Shown: one piece after another, positions 8,490-18,061 of the stretch
Layout of the letters: each line of letters starts with the position of its first letter
Numbering within the stretch: position 1 is the first letter of the stretch
Source: Flavobacterium psychrophilum
GTDB taxonomy: Bacteria; Bacteroidota; Bacteroidia; Flavobacteriales; Flavobacteriaceae
DNA length: 64,000 nt
Assembly: GCA_945874225.1 (NCBI GenBank)
Contig: CAMCFT010000004.1
Span: forward strand, 105,626 to 169,625
Direction: 5' to 3'
Notes under the pieces: model-generated
What the model was told of the DNA's origin: nothing
Databases searched by the model: none
What the model saw: only the letters and a program-made list of their open reading frames with translations
Position numbers and translations under genes: made by a program

Positions 8490-10046
8490 ATGAAAATGAA
8501 AAAATTAATTGCCTTACTGATATTGCTAATAACTTGTAACTCATTTGCACAAATAAGCGAAAAACAAGTTGACGAATTAGTAGAAAACACCTTGAAAAAT
8601 TTCAATGTTCCCGGAATTGCCGTGGCAATTGTCAAAGACGGAAAAGTTGTTCTAGCCAAAGGTTACGGAGTAAAATCAATCCTTACCAAAGAAAAGGTAG
8701 ATGCAAACACCTTGTTTGGAATTGCATCTAATAGTAAAGCCTTTACAACAGCGGCTTTGGCTATGTTAGTCGATGAAAAAAAACTAAACTGGGATGATAA
8801 AGTGACCCAATATCTTCCTGAATTTAAAATGTATAATGATTATGTGACCAATGAATTTACCATTCGGGATTTAGTGACTCACAGAAGTGGACTCGGACTT
8901 GGGGCAGGTGATCTGATGATTTGGCCTGACGGAAGCGACTTTAAAGCGACTGATATTATTCATAATTTGCAGTATTTAAAACCTGTTTCGGCCTTTAGAA
9001 CTAAATATGATTACGACAATTTATTATATATCGTCGCTGGCGAAGTCATTCAGAAAGTTAGTGGTCAAACTTGGTGCGATTTTATTGAAAAACGTATAAT
9101 GAGACCATTGGAAATGAATAATAGTGCAGCTTCCTATTTACGATTGAAAGACACTACAAATATTATAGCACCACATGTTCCTACCGATGGAAAACTAAAA
9201 ATTATTTCACGTTATAAAAACCATACTTTCGATGCAGCTGCCGGAATTTATTCAAGTGTAAACGATTTGAGCAAATGGATGATTCTGCAATTGCAAAACG
9301 GAAAATACGGTCCGGAAAAACAGAATCAATTATTTTCTAAAAAAGAACAAGATGAAATGTGGAGTCTTCAAACCATAATTCCTGCAAATACAAGACCTCC
9401 ATATAATACACATTTTAGCGGTTATGGCTTGGGTTGGTTTTTGAGTGATGTTAGAGGATTCAAACAAGTTACTCATACTGGCGGATTAGAAGGAATTGTA
9501 ACTCAAACCACTTTGTTTCCAGAGTTAAATTTGGGAATTGTGGTATTAACAAATCAGCAATCTGGTGCCGCATTTACCGCCATAACAAATACTATTAAAG
9601 ATACTTATCTAAATATTCCATACACAGATTATGTCGAATTGTATAGCAAACGGGAAAAAGATAACATAGCTGAAGCTGATAAAACCACCGATGAAGTTTG
9701 GGCTGCCGTTGCCAAAAATCAAAAAGAAAAAGTTAAAATAGATGTTAAAAAATACACCGGTTTTTATGTTGATAATTGGTTTGGCCAAATTGAACTTTCA
9801 GAAAAAAAAGGAAAATTATTTTTCAAATCCATTCGTTCACCAAAATTGGTTGGCGAAGTTTTCTTCTATAAAGACAATACTTTCGTAGTAAAATGGGACA
9901 ATCGCAGCTTTAATGCAGATGCTTTTTTGTTTTTTGAATTGGATGAAACAGGAAAATTAGATGCTATAAAAATGAAGCCCATTTCAGAATTAACAGACTT
10001 TAGTTATGATTTTCAAGATTTGGATTTTACCAGAGTGAGAGAATAG
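8490..10046 (+). CDS. Exported serine hydrolase, class C beta-lactamase fold
   Basis: A periplasmic hydrolase of the beta-lactamase/transpeptidase-like family (PF00144 type). The signal peptide covers residues 1-20 (LIALLILLITCNSFA). The catalytic motifs are S80-N-S-K83, Y175-D-N177 and H329-T-G-G, the last taking the place of KTG. A C-terminal domain of about 100 residues (KVDVKKYTGFYVDNWFGQI-like) resembles DUF3471. Such proteins are usually esterases or D-amino-peptide hydrolases rather than true beta-lactamases. A second ATG at 8496 would give the same signal peptide. The gene stands alone between the rRNA methylase and the SpoT gene. Confidence 0.83.
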   Translation: MKMKKLIALLILLITCNSFAQISEKQVDELVENTLKNFNVPGIAVAIVKDGKVVLAKGYGVKSILTKEKVDANTLFGIASNSKAFTTAALAMLVDEKKLNWDDKVTQYLPEFKMYNDYVTNEFTIRDLVTHRSGLGLGAGDLMIWPDGSDFKATDIIHNLQYLKPVSAFRTKYDYDNLLYIVAGEVIQKVSGQTWCDFIEKRIMRPLEMNNSAASYLRLKDTTNIIAPHVPTDGKLKIISRYKNHTFDAAAGIYSSVNDLSKWMILQLQNGKYGPEKQNQLFSKKEQDEMWSLQTIIPANTRPPYNTHFSGYGLGWFLSDVRGFKQVTHTGGLEGIVTQTTLFPELNLGIVVLTNQQSGAAFTAITNTIKDTYLNIPYTDYVELYSKREKDNIAEADKTTDEVWAAVAKNQKEKVKIDVKKYTGFYVDNWFGQIELSEKKGKLFFKSIRSPKLVGEVFFYKDNTFVVKWDNRSFNADAFLFFELDETGKLDAIKMKPISELTDFSYDFQDLDFTRVRE

Positions 10047-10127
10047 ATTTTTCATAATTATTAATTGCAATCCCTGTTTGCATATCTCGTTCCTTTTTTC
10101 TATTTTTAGAAATTGAACCCATTTTTT

Positions 10128-12347
10128 ATGTTAGAAATAGATTTTGAAAAAGAAAACAAGGCAATCCTTCAAGAATACAAAGAGTTACTTCGCATTAGTT
10201 ACCAAACCTTAACTCCCGAAGACAAAAAACTTATACGTAAAGCTTTTGATGTTGCTATGGATGCACATAAAGATCAACGTAGAAAATCTGGCGAAGCCTA
10301 TTTTTTTCATCCTATCGCCGTGGCAAAAATCGTAGCTTCGGAAATAGGTTTGGGAGCAACCGCAATTGCAGCTGCCTTATTGCACGATGTTGTCGAAGAT
10401 ACTCCAATAACAGTCGAAGATATTGAAAAAATGTTTAATCCAAAAGTTGCCCAACTTGTTGAAGGATTAACTAAAATTTCGAAAGTTCAAAAGGAAATGA
10501 ATGTTTCGATGCAAGCCGAAAATTTTCGAAAAATGCTACTTACATTAAATGATGATGTACGGGTAATTCTGATAAAAATCGCCGACAGATTGCACAATAT
10601 GCAAACTTTGGATACAATGGAAGGCTTTAAGCAAGTCAAAATTGCCTCTGAAACATTATACATTTATGCGCCACTTGCCCATCGATTAGGCTTATATAAA
10701 ATAAAAAACAAACTTGAAGATTTAGGTCTAAAATACACAGAACCAGAAATTTACAATGACATTGTCAGCAAATTAAAAGAAACCAAAGAGGAGCAAGATT
10801 CCTATATAAAAGACATTTCTGATGTTCTTCAATCTGCTTTAGATGAAGAAAAACTCGATTATGTAATAAAAGGAAGACCAAAATCTATCTATTCCATTTA
10901 TAGAAAAATGAAAGCTCAGGGAGTGGGCTTCGATGAAGTTTACGATAAATTTGCGTTGCGCATCGTTTATAAATCAAAACCTCACGATGAAAAATTCCTA
11001 GCCTGGAAAATATATTCAATAGTAACTGATCATTACAGACCAAGCCCAAGCCGATTGCGAGATTGGATTTCTTCACCTAAAACTACTGGTTACGAAGCCT
11101 TGCACATTACGGTTATGGGACCAAAAGGGCGCTGGGTTGAAGTTCAGATTCGAAGCGAACGTATGAACGAAATTGCTGAGAAAGGATATGCTGCTCATTA
11201 CAAATACAAACAAGGTGGTTCCGAAGAAAGTGGTTTAGACATTTGGCTCAATTTACTAAAAGAAGCCTTGGAAAATTCAGAAACCAATGCGGTAGATTTT
11301 GTAGAAGATTTCAAAATGAATTTGTATTCTAAGGAAATCTTTGTGTTTACTCCAAAAGGAGAAATAAAATCATTGCCAAAAGGCGCTACTTCACTTGATT
11401 TTGCCTTTAGCATTCACTCCGAAGTCGGAATTCGCACAAGAGGAACGCGCGTCAACGGAAAATTAGTTCCTTTAAATCACGAATTAAAAAGTGGTGATCA
11501 AATCGAAATCATTACTTCTCAATATCAAAAACCAACTATCAACTGGCTTGATTATGTGACCACTTCGAGAGCAAAAAATAAAATAAAAAATGTTCTAAAC
11601 GAAAACACGAAGAAAATTGCCGAGGAAGGAAAAGAAATACTCACACGAAAACTGAAACACTTAAAAATCTCTTTAAGCGAATCAGTTGTCAATGAATTAG
11701 TGAATTTTTTCAAACTAAAAACCAGTTTGGATTTGTTTTACCGAGTGGGAGTTGGAGCTATTGAAAATCAGCAATTGAAAGATTATGCTGCTCAAAAAAG
11801 CAATACTTTTATTAATTTTTTCAAGAGTAAAATCAAACGGTCTGCAAGTACTGCTAATGAAGATATTCACAAGCAAGTACTGAACAGTAATTATGATATG
11901 CTAGTTTTTGGCGCAGACCAAGACAAGTTAGACTATAAATTATCCACTTGTTGCAATCCCATTCCCGGTGATGAAGTTTTTGGTTTTATTACCATAAATG
12001 AAGGAATTAAAGTTCACAAAAAAGATTGCCCTAATGCAATAAGCCTTCAATCGAATTATGCATATCGCATTATTTTGGCAAAATGGATAGATTCCTCACA
12101 ACAGGAATTCAAAGCAATTTTGCATATTACCGGAATGGATACTATAGGACTTACAAATAAACTTACTAAAGTAATTTCGGACAATATGAATGTAAACATA
12201 CAAAGTATTTCTTTGAGTGGAGAAGCTGGAATTTTTAAAGGCCAAATAGCTGTAATCGTACAAAACAACAATATTCTTAAAAGATTGATTGATAATATCA
12301 AGCAAATTGATGGCATCGATAAAGTAAGTCGAGAATATAAAAATTAA
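10128..12347 (+). CDS. RelA/SpoT bifunctional (p)ppGpp synthetase/hydrolase
   Basis: The cytoplasmic stringent-response enzyme that makes and degrades (p)ppGpp. Domains in order are an HD hydrolase with intact 'HDVVEDT' (about residues 86-92 from this start), a synthetase with 'GRPKSIYSIYRKM' and 'SPKTTGYEALH', a TGS domain ('IFVFTPKGEIKSLPKGATSLD'-type, about 395-455), a zinc-finger-like segment with 'STCCNPIPGDEV', and a C-terminal ACT domain. The conserved HD residues imply active hydrolysis. I prefer the ATG at 10128 (MLEIDFEKENKAI) to an in-frame TTG at 10113, because the family's N-terminus begins there. At about 739 aa it has normal length. Confidence 0.93.
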   Translation: MLEIDFEKENKAILQEYKELLRISYQTLTPEDKKLIRKAFDVAMDAHKDQRRKSGEAYFFHPIAVAKIVASEIGLGATAIAAALLHDVVEDTPITVEDIEKMFNPKVAQLVEGLTKISKVQKEMNVSMQAENFRKMLLTLNDDVRVILIKIADRLHNMQTLDTMEGFKQVKIASETLYIYAPLAHRLGLYKIKNKLEDLGLKYTEPEIYNDIVSKLKETKEEQDSYIKDISDVLQSALDEEKLDYVIKGRPKSIYSIYRKMKAQGVGFDEVYDKFALRIVYKSKPHDEKFLAWKIYSIVTDHYRPSPSRLRDWISSPKTTGYEALHITVMGPKGRWVEVQIRSERMNEIAEKGYAAHYKYKQGGSEESGLDIWLNLLKEALENSETNAVDFVEDFKMNLYSKEIFVFTPKGEIKSLPKGATSLDFAFSIHSEVGIRTRGTRVNGKLVPLNHELKSGDQIEIITSQYQKPTINWLDYVTTSRAKNKIKNVLNENTKKIAEEGKEILTRKLKHLKISLSESVVNELVNFFKLKTSLDLFYRVGVGAIENQQLKDYAAQKSNTFINFFKSKIKRSASTANEDIHKQVLNSNYDMLVFGADQDKLDYKLSTCCNPIPGDEVFGFITINEGIKVHKKDCPNAISLQSNYAYRIILAKWIDSSQQEFKAILHITGMDTIGLTNKLTKVISDNMNVNIQSISLSGEAGIFKGQIAVIVQNNNILKRLIDNIKQIDGIDKVSREYKN

Positions 12348-12383
12348 TATTTTCAAATTGAGTTATACAAATAGGAATCATAA

Positions 12384-12415
12384 TTGACATACATTAAAAT
12401 AATAATTTATCTTTG
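12384..12415 (+). promoter_or_regulatory. Promoter of the fur gene
   Basis: TTG at 12384-12386 and TATCTTTG at 12408-12415 are separated by 21 nt, close to the Bacteroidota consensus. Transcription should begin near 12420, so the ATG at 12422 would be at or almost at the 5' end of the mRNA. This rules against the in-frame TTG at 12413, which is part of the -7 box. Confidence 0.7.
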
Positions 12416-12421
12416 CCTGAT

Positions 12422-12877
12422 ATGACGCAAATTTCAATAGATAATAGCAAAAATCAAGAAATTGTAAAAAGTGTTTTTACGATGTATCTTGAAAACAAAG
12501 GACATCGCAAAACGCCTGAGCGCTATGCAATTCTTCAAGAAATTTATGAAAGCGAAGAGCATTTTGATATAGAGAATCTTTATATCAAAATGAAAAACAA
12601 AAACTACCGTGTGAGTAGAGCAACTCTCTACAATACAATAGAACTTTTATTAGAATCAGGTTTGGTTCGCAAACATCAATTTGGACAAAATCAGGCACAT
12701 TACGAAAAATCTTATTTCGACAAACAACACGATCACATCATAATGACTGATACCGGCGAAGTAATTGAGTTTTGTGACCCAAGAATTCAAAGTATCAAAA
12801 AAACAATCGAAGAAATATTCGATATAGAAATCACAAACCACTCCCTATACTTATACGGAACAAAAAGACAAAAATAA
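12422..12877 (+). CDS. Fur-family transcriptional regulator
   Basis: A metal- or peroxide-responsive DNA-binding repressor. The N-terminal winged helix includes '[16 protein letters not shown]' and '[19 protein letters not shown]'. The dimerisation half keeps the metal-site His run '[17 protein letters not shown]'. The C-terminal CxxC pairs found in some Fur proteins are absent, leaving a single Cys in 'EFCDPRIQ'. Whether it senses iron (Fur), zinc (Zur) or peroxide (PerR) cannot be decided. The start at 12422 is set by the promoter. It lies 32 nt upstream of purA and may be cotranscribed with it. Confidence 0.88.
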   Translation: MTQISIDNSKNQEIVKSVFTMYLENKGHRKTPERYAILQEIYESEEHFDIENLYIKMKNKNYRVSRATLYNTIELLLESGLVRKHQFGQNQAHYEKSYFDKQHDHIIMTDTGEVIEFCDPRIQSIKKTIEEIFDIEITNHSLYLYGTKRQK

Positions 12878-12909
12878 CTCACAGAAATTAACTACAAATA
12901 ACACACAGA

Positions 12910-14181
12910 ATGACCGTAGATTTATTATTAGGATTACAATGGGGAGACGAAGGAAAAGGAAAAATTGTTGATGTTCTTACTTCAAAATATGATATTATTG
13001 CTCGCTTTCAAGGTGGCCCAAATGCGGGACACACTTTAGAATTTGACGGAATTAAACACGTTTTGAGAACCATTCCTTCTGGGATTTTCCATAAAACAGC
13101 CATAAACATTATTGGAAATGGTGTCGTAATTGACCCTGTTGTTTTTCAAAAAGAAATTGAAGGTTTAGCTAAATTTAATTTAGACATAAAAAATAAATTA
13201 ATAATTTCAAGAAAAGCACATTTAATTTTACCAACACATCGTTTGCTTGATGCTGCATCTGAAGCTGCAAAAGGTAAAGCAAAAATAGGCTCTACACTTA
13301 AAGGAATTGGACCAACTTATATGGACAAAACCGGTAGAAACGGAATCCGTGTTGGCGATATTGAATTAGAAGATTTCAAAGAAAGATACAGAGCTTTGGC
13401 AAACAAACACGAAGAAATGATCAAATTCTACGATGTTGCTATCCAATACAATCTAGAAGAAATGGAAAAAGAATTCTTTGAAGCTATCGAAGAATTGAAA
13501 AAAATAGAATTTGTAGACAGCGAAGAATATTTACACCAAGCACAAAAAGCAGGAAAAGCAATATTGTGCGAAGGCGCTCAAGGTTCATTACTTGATGTTG
13601 ATTTTGGAACTTATCCATTTGTAACTTCTTCAAATACTACTGCAGCCGGTGCTTGTACTGGCTTAGGAATTGCTCCAAATAAAATAAAAGAAGTATACGG
13701 AATTTTCAAAGCTTACGTAACACGCGTAGGAAGCGGTCCGTTTCCAACAGAACTTTTCGACGAAGATGGAGCTACAATGGCAAGAGTTGGAAATGAATTT
13801 GGATCAGTTACCGGAAGACAAAGACGTTGTGGTTGGTTAGATTTAGTAGCATTGAAATATGCTATTCAAATTAATGGAGTAACCCAATTGATGATGATGA
13901 AAGGTGATATTCTTTCTGGATTTCCAACGTTAAAAGTATGTACGGAATACAATTACAAAGGAAAAAACATTTCTCATTTCCCTTACAACATCGAACCAGA
14001 GAACGTAACTCCTGTTTTTAAAGAATTCAAAGGATGGCAAGCGGATTTGACTGGAATGACCACTTATGATCAATTACCAATCGAGTTAAAACAATACATC
14101 AAATTCATAGAAGAATTCGTTGAAGTTCCAATAAAAATTGTTTCTGTTGGACCTGACAGAAAGCAAACAATTCTAAAATAA
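12910..14181 (+). CDS. purA: Adenylosuccinate synthase
   Basis: Catalyses GTP-dependent condensation of IMP and aspartate, the first committed step to AMP. The N-terminus has the P-loop 'QWGDEGKGKIVD' (residues 10-21) followed by 'GGPNAGHT'. Other family blocks are 'GSTLKGIGPTYMDK', 'CEGAQGSLLDVDFGTYPFVT', and 'GSVTGRQRRCGWLD' (the aspartate/IMP loop). At 423 aa it has standard length and shows no disrupted motif. The ATG is 32 nt after the fur stop. A strong hairpin with a T-run follows at 14189. Confidence 0.97.
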   Translation: MTVDLLLGLQWGDEGKGKIVDVLTSKYDIIARFQGGPNAGHTLEFDGIKHVLRTIPSGIFHKTAINIIGNGVVIDPVVFQKEIEGLAKFNLDIKNKLIISRKAHLILPTHRLLDAASEAAKGKAKIGSTLKGIGPTYMDKTGRNGIRVGDIELEDFKERYRALANKHEEMIKFYDVAIQYNLEEMEKEFFEAIEELKKIEFVDSEEYLHQAQKAGKAILCEGAQGSLLDVDFGTYPFVTSSNTTAAGACTGLGIAPNKIKEVYGIFKAYVTRVGSGPFPTELFDEDGATMARVGNEFGSVTGRQRRCGWLDLVALKYAIQINGVTQLMMMKGDILSGFPTLKVCTEYNYKGKNISHFPYNIEPENVTPVFKEFKGWQADLTGMTTYDQLPIELKQYIKFIEEFVEVPIKIVSVGPDRKQTILK

Positions 14182-14188
14182 AAACTTA

Positions 14189-14218
14189 AACGCTCTGAAA
14201 TTCAGGGCGTTTTTTTTA
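14189..14218 (+). terminator. Rho-independent terminator of purA
   Basis: An 11-bp stem (AACGCTCTGAA with TTCAGGGCGTT, one G-U pair) has a 1-base nominal loop, so about 9 bp effectively, and is followed by eight T residues. It lies 8 nt after the purA stop. Confidence 0.85.
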
Positions 14219-14230
14219 CACTTAAATCAA

Positions 14231-14288
14231 ACCGCAAATTCGCGAATTAAAAACCATTGAAGTAAAAATTAATTTGCGAATTTGCGGT
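14231..14288. repeat. Palindromic intergenic element between purA and nudK
   Basis: ACCGCAAATTCGCGAATT (14231-14248) is answered by its inverse (14271-14288) with one mismatch across a 22-base A/T-rich spacer. There is no T-run, and it comes after the purA terminator, so it is not needed as a terminator. It resembles a mobile REP-type palindrome. Confidence 0.7.
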
Positions 14289-14302
14289 AAAATTAAAAAC
14301 AA

Positions 14303-14884
14303 ATGAACGACCCAAAAATAACAATCCAAAACACCGAATTGCTTTCTAATAATTGGTATCTTTTAAACAAAGTAACTTACGATTATCAAAAAGAAGACAA
14401 CACTATAGAAACCCATATTCGGGAAGTATATGATCGAGGAAATGGAGCTGCAATTTTGCTTTATAACTCGACAAACAAAACCATTATTTTGACAAGACAA
14501 TTTCGGTTGCCATCATACCTCAACGGAAATAAATCAGGAATGATGATTGAAGTTTGCGCTGGTCTTTTGGATAAAGATCATCCAGAGCAATGCATCATTC
14601 GAGAAACCGAAGAAGAAACTGGCTATCGTCTTTTAACAGTTCATAAAGTCTTTGAAACCTATATGTCGCCAGGAGCAGTAACAGAAATTTTATATTTATT
14701 TGTGGGCGAATATGACGCAACAATGAAAGTTAACGAAGGTGGCGGACTTGATGCGGAACAAGAAAATATTGAAGTTCTGGAATATACTTTTGACGAAGCA
14801 TTTGCATTGATTGAAAGTGGAGAAATTAAAGATGCTAAAACCATTATGTTGCTTCAATACGCCAAAATAAATAATCTCGTTTAA
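14303..14884 (+). CDS. nudK: Nudix hydrolase, GDP-mannose pyrophosphatase-like
   Basis: A cytoplasmic nucleoside-diphosphate-sugar hydrolase of 193 aa. The Nudix box starts at G in 'GLLDKDHPEQCIIRETEEETGY' (the REtEEEtG core is intact). The flanking sequence 'REVYDRGNGAAILLYN', 'IILTRQFRLPSYLNG' and 'YMSPGAVTEILYLFVGEYD' matches the NudK/ADP-ribose-pyrophosphatase branch rather than MutT. NudK splits GDP-mannose to GMP and mannose 1-phosphate; this function is inferred from family resemblance. The gene is alone and converges on the peroxiredoxin gene across a shared terminator. Confidence 0.82.
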   Translation: MNDPKITIQNTELLSNNWYLLNKVTYDYQKEDNTIETHIREVYDRGNGAAILLYNSTNKTIILTRQFRLPSYLNGNKSGMMIEVCAGLLDKDHPEQCIIRETEEETGYRLLTVHKVFETYMSPGAVTEILYLFVGEYDATMKVNEGGGLDAEQENIEVLEYTFDEAFALIESGEIKDAKTIMLLQYAKINNLV

Positions 14885-14920
14885 CTAAGTTTAATAAAAC
14901 CCTTTACTCGAAATTAAAAC

Positions 14921-14960
14921 AAAAAAGTACAATAAGAAAATTTCTCATTGTACTTTTTTT
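14921..14960. terminator. Bidirectional terminator between nudK and peroxiredoxin
   Basis: A 19-bp near-perfect stem (arms 14921-14939 and 14941-14959, starting AAAAAAGTACAAT) has A-runs and T-runs at its ends, so it can terminate both convergent genes. Confidence 0.85.
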
Positions 14961-14981
14961 ATTATCTAAAACCCACAAAAA

Positions 14982-15620
14982 CTATTTATTGGGTTGCGGA
15001 GTCATTCTTAGGTAATATTTTATGCGTTTAAACCCTTTTGGAAATTTAGCAGGAATATCACTATCTGGAATTGCAGGTGAAATAACCACATCTTCGCCAT
15101 CCTTCCAGTTTGCGGGAGTTGCTACACTATAATTAGCCGTCAATTGTAAACTGTCAATAACACGTAATAATTCATCAAAATTTCTACCAGTCGATGCTGG
15201 ATAAGTCAAAGTCAATTTTATTTTTTTGTCTGATCCAATTACAAAAACCGAACGAACCGTAAATTTATCATTTGCGTTAGGGTGAATCATATCATATAAA
15301 TTCGCAACTTTCTTATCTTCGTCAGCAATAATAGGGAAATTCACTGTGGTGTTTTGAGTTTCATTAATGTCTTTTATCCATTCTAAATGCGACTCTAATC
15401 CATCAACGCTCAATGCAATAACTTTTGTATTTCGTTTTACAAATTCAGGGTAATAATTAGCCACTGTTCCTAATTCAGTAGTGCAAACTGGTGTAAAATC
15501 TGCGGGATGCGAAAATAATACGCCCCAAGAATCCCCTAACCATTCGTGGAAATGTATCTTTCCAAGTGTAGTTTCCGCTTCAAAATCCGGAGCAATGTCT
15601 CCTAATCGTAGTGTTGCCAT
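14982..15620 (-). CDS. 1-Cys peroxiredoxin, Prx6-type
   Basis: Reduces hydrogen and alkyl peroxides in the cytoplasm. The peroxidatic Cys is C46 in 'HPADFTPVCTTEL', the universal PxxxT/SxxC motif. No other cysteine is present in its 212 aa, so it must be resolved by an external thiol: a true 1-Cys enzyme. The long C-terminal domain ('TPANWKDGEDVVISPA...FPKGFKRIKYYLRMTPQP') is typical of the Prx6 class. The ATG start is the normal MATLRLGDIAPDF. It stands alone and may respond to oxidative stress, though no regulator site was seen. Confidence 0.93.
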   Translation of the reverse strand: MATLRLGDIAPDFEAETTLGKIHFHEWLGDSWGVLFSHPADFTPVCTTELGTVANYYPEFVKRNTKVIALSVDGLESHLEWIKDINETQNTTVNFPIIADEDKKVANLYDMIHPNANDKFTVRSVFVIGSDKKIKLTLTYPASTGRNFDELLRVIDSLQLTANYSVATPANWKDGEDVVISPAIPDSDIPAKFPKGFKRIKYYLRMTPQPNK

Positions 15621-15699
15621 AATTATTGTTTTTAAAAAAACCTAAAATTAAATAAAAAAATAACACTTCCAACAAGGGCAATCATAAATAATATACAAA

Positions 15700-16929
15700 T
15701 TAGTTATTGGCTTTTTTCTTTTTCATATTTGGTAGAAAGTAGGTTATAACACCAATTAAAGGAAGAAAAGAACTTATTTTATATACATATTCAATACTCG
15801 TTTGATCGGCTAAATAACCCAAAACTGCAGAACCCAATCCACCCATTCCAAAGGCAAAGCCAAAAAATAATCCAGAAATCATCCCTACTTTTCCCGGCAT
15901 TAATTCCTGAGCAAAAACCAAAATTGCTGAAAATGCTGAAGCTAAAATTACTCCAATAATTACAGACAAAGCTCCAGTCCAAAATAAATTAGCATATGGC
16001 AACATTAAAGTAAAAGGTGCTGCTCCAAGAATAGAAATCCAAATAATATACTTCCTTCCAAAACGATCTCCCAAAGGTCCGCCAATCAAAGTTCCAGCTG
16101 CCACAGAAGCCAGGAAAATGAATAAATGAAATTGGGATTGTTGAATAGTTAATCCAAATTTATGCATCAAATAAAAAGTAAAATAACTGGACATACTTGC
16201 CATATAGAAAAATTTCGAGAAGATTAGCAACAATAGAATCGCGATGGAGATATTGACTTTTCTCTTGGAAAAATGAATTGCTCCTTCTTCTAAAAATATT
16301 TTTTTAGAAGCACGTAAATCCAAATGATTTTGGTACCAATTAGCAATTTTTGACAAAATAATCATTCCCAAAATCCCAGCAATTACAAACCATATTATAT
16401 AGGATTGTCCGTGAGGAGCCACAATCAAAGCCACTAATAATGGCCCAATTGCACTACCAGTATTTCCTCCTAATTGAAAAATAGACTGAGCTAATCCTCG
16501 TTTTCCGCCAGAACCTAAAAAAGCAACACGCGAAGCTTCAGGATGAAATATAGAAGAACCAATTCCCACAAATGAAACTGATACCAATAACATCCAGAAA
16601 GAAGACGATTGTGACAAGAATGCCAATCCTGAAATTGTGAAAATCATTCCAATTACCAATGAATATGGCTTTGGACTTTTGTCTGTATAAAATCCAATAA
16701 AAGGTTGCAATAAAGAAGCTGTGAGCTGAAAAACAAATGTTATTAATCCAATTTGGGTAAAAGAAAGATGGAAGTTTTGCTTTAATAATGGATAAGTAGA
16801 AGGAATAACCACTTGCATCAAATCATTTAACAAATGGGCAAATGCTATCGAAAACAATACCGAATAAACTGTTTTTTGAACGATAGGGTTTTGGTCTTTT
16901 TTGGATGCTGTCTCAGTAAAAGTGCTCAT
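15700..16929 (-). CDS. MFS transporter, fosmidomycin-resistance (Fsr)-like
   Basis: A 12-helix inner-membrane exporter. The motifs 'YSVLFSIAFAHLLNDLMQ', 'GFYTDKSPKPY' (loop 2-3), 'GIGSSIFHPEASRVA' and 'GNTGSAIGPLL' are those of the Fsr subfamily of the major facilitator superfamily. Family members export fosmidomycin or other small compounds; the natural substrate here is unknown. I place the start at an ATG at 16929 (MSTFTETASKK). The upstream in-frame ATG at 16977 would add 16 residues that are not typical and lie next to the neighbouring gene's stop. Confidence 0.83.
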   Translation of the reverse strand: MSTFTETASKKDQNPIVQKTVYSVLFSIAFAHLLNDLMQVVIPSTYPLLKQNFHLSFTQIGLITFVFQLTASLLQPFIGFYTDKSPKPYSLVIGMIFTISGLAFLSQSSSFWMLLVSVSFVGIGSSIFHPEASRVAFLGSGGKRGLAQSIFQLGGNTGSAIGPLLVALIVAPHGQSYIIWFVIAGILGMIILSKIANWYQNHLDLRASKKIFLEEGAIHFSKRKVNISIAILLLLIFSKFFYMASMSSYFTFYLMHKFGLTIQQSQFHLFIFLASVAAGTLIGGPLGDRFGRKYIIWISILGAAPFTLMLPYANLFWTGALSVIIGVILASAFSAILVFAQELMPGKVGMISGLFFGFAFGMGGLGSAVLGYLADQTSIEYVYKISSFLPLIGVITYFLPNMKKKKANN

Positions 16930-16986
16930 ATTGGAATGATAAAAAAGAATTCTTTGTAAATAATAATTTGGATGCAAAAGTATATT

Positions 16987-17898
16987 TTAAATATAACTAA
17001 GTACAAAATACCAAAAGATTAATGTGATAAAAGATATTGGGATTCCAAAACCAATCATCATACTGCTCAATTTTGGTTTTAAACCATAAGAAGATGCTAG
17101 AATACTTGCTGTAATCATTGGCGCCATCGCCGATTCCATTATGGATACTTGAATAATTTGGGAATGTTGATTCAAAATTATGACGTACAACAAATAAAAC
17201 ATCGCCGGAGTCAATATCAGTTTAAACAAAAGTCCCAATCCTAAAAATTTCCAGTGCTGGCTTTTCCTGTCAAAATGCAGTTGCAAACCAACAGAAAGCA
17301 TTGCCAATGGTGTCATCGCACTTCCAATTTTTTGCAACAAAAACTGAATTATATCCAGAAAATCGAAGTTGAAAATATTCATCAAACAAGCAACAACAAA
17401 GGTGATAAAAGGCGGGAAAAATATAATTTTTTTCACAATAAGAACTCCGCTAGAACTACCCGATGAAAATAAAATTGCCGTCAAAATTCCGAGGGTAGAT
17501 AGCACAACAAAAGAACCCGGCTGATCTACTAAAATAGCTGTTTTTAAAGCTTCCTGACCATATAAAGCTTCAATTATAGGAAAGCCTAAAAACGAAGTGT
17601 TTCCAAAACCTGCAGTGATAATTAAGCAACCTGTAAGCTTTCTGGACCAACCCAGTTTTTTTCCAAGTAAGCTAAAAAACAAATAAGAAACTGCAAAGCC
17701 AATCCAGGCTATACCAATTGGAAAAAACAACTGATGATCTAATTTAATTTTTGGAATATAATACAAGGCCAAAGCAGGAAGACAAAAATAAACCACAACA
17801 TAATTTAGTAATTTATAACTATTAGTTGGGAAGCGTTTTACTTTTTGCAGAACAATTCCAAGAAGCAAAAAAACGAAGATTAGAATGAAGTTGTTCAT
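16987..17898 (-). CDS. AEC-family transporter (auxin efflux carrier-like)
   Basis: An inner-membrane protein with about 10 hydrophobic helices in two five-helix halves, as in the AEC/bile-acid-sodium superfamily. Typical stretches are 'NYVVVYFCLPALALYYIPK' (residues 30-50), 'ITAGFGNTSFLGFPIIEALYG' and 'MAPMITASILASSYGL'. Bacterial members export small organic acids such as malate. The ATG at 17898 (MNNFILIFVFL) is preferred to the TTG at 17907, since it directly precedes the first helix. It lies 57 nt upstream of the MFS gene, so the two may be cotranscribed. Confidence 0.82.
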   Translation of the reverse strand: MNNFILIFVFLLLGIVLQKVKRFPTNSYKLLNYVVVYFCLPALALYYIPKIKLDHQLFFPIGIAWIGFAVSYLFFSLLGKKLGWSRKLTGCLIITAGFGNTSFLGFPIIEALYGQEALKTAILVDQPGSFVVLSTLGILTAILFSSGSSSGVLIVKKIIFFPPFITFVVACLMNIFNFDFLDIIQFLLQKIGSAMTPLAMLSVGLQLHFDRKSQHWKFLGLGLLFKLILTPAMFYLLYVIILNQHSQIIQVSIMESAMAPMITASILASSYGLKPKLSSMMIGFGIPISFITLIFWYFVLSYI

Positions 17899-18061
17899 AT
17901 GCCCCAAAGATATTGACTAATTTGGAATTTCCGCAATGCATAAATATAAATGTGCTATTTTTGGAATAAAATTAATAACATACATCATCATATTAATTCT
18001 TGTTCAGAAAAATTCATTAACTCATATTTATGCACTAATTTTACTAAAACCTTTTTAAGTT

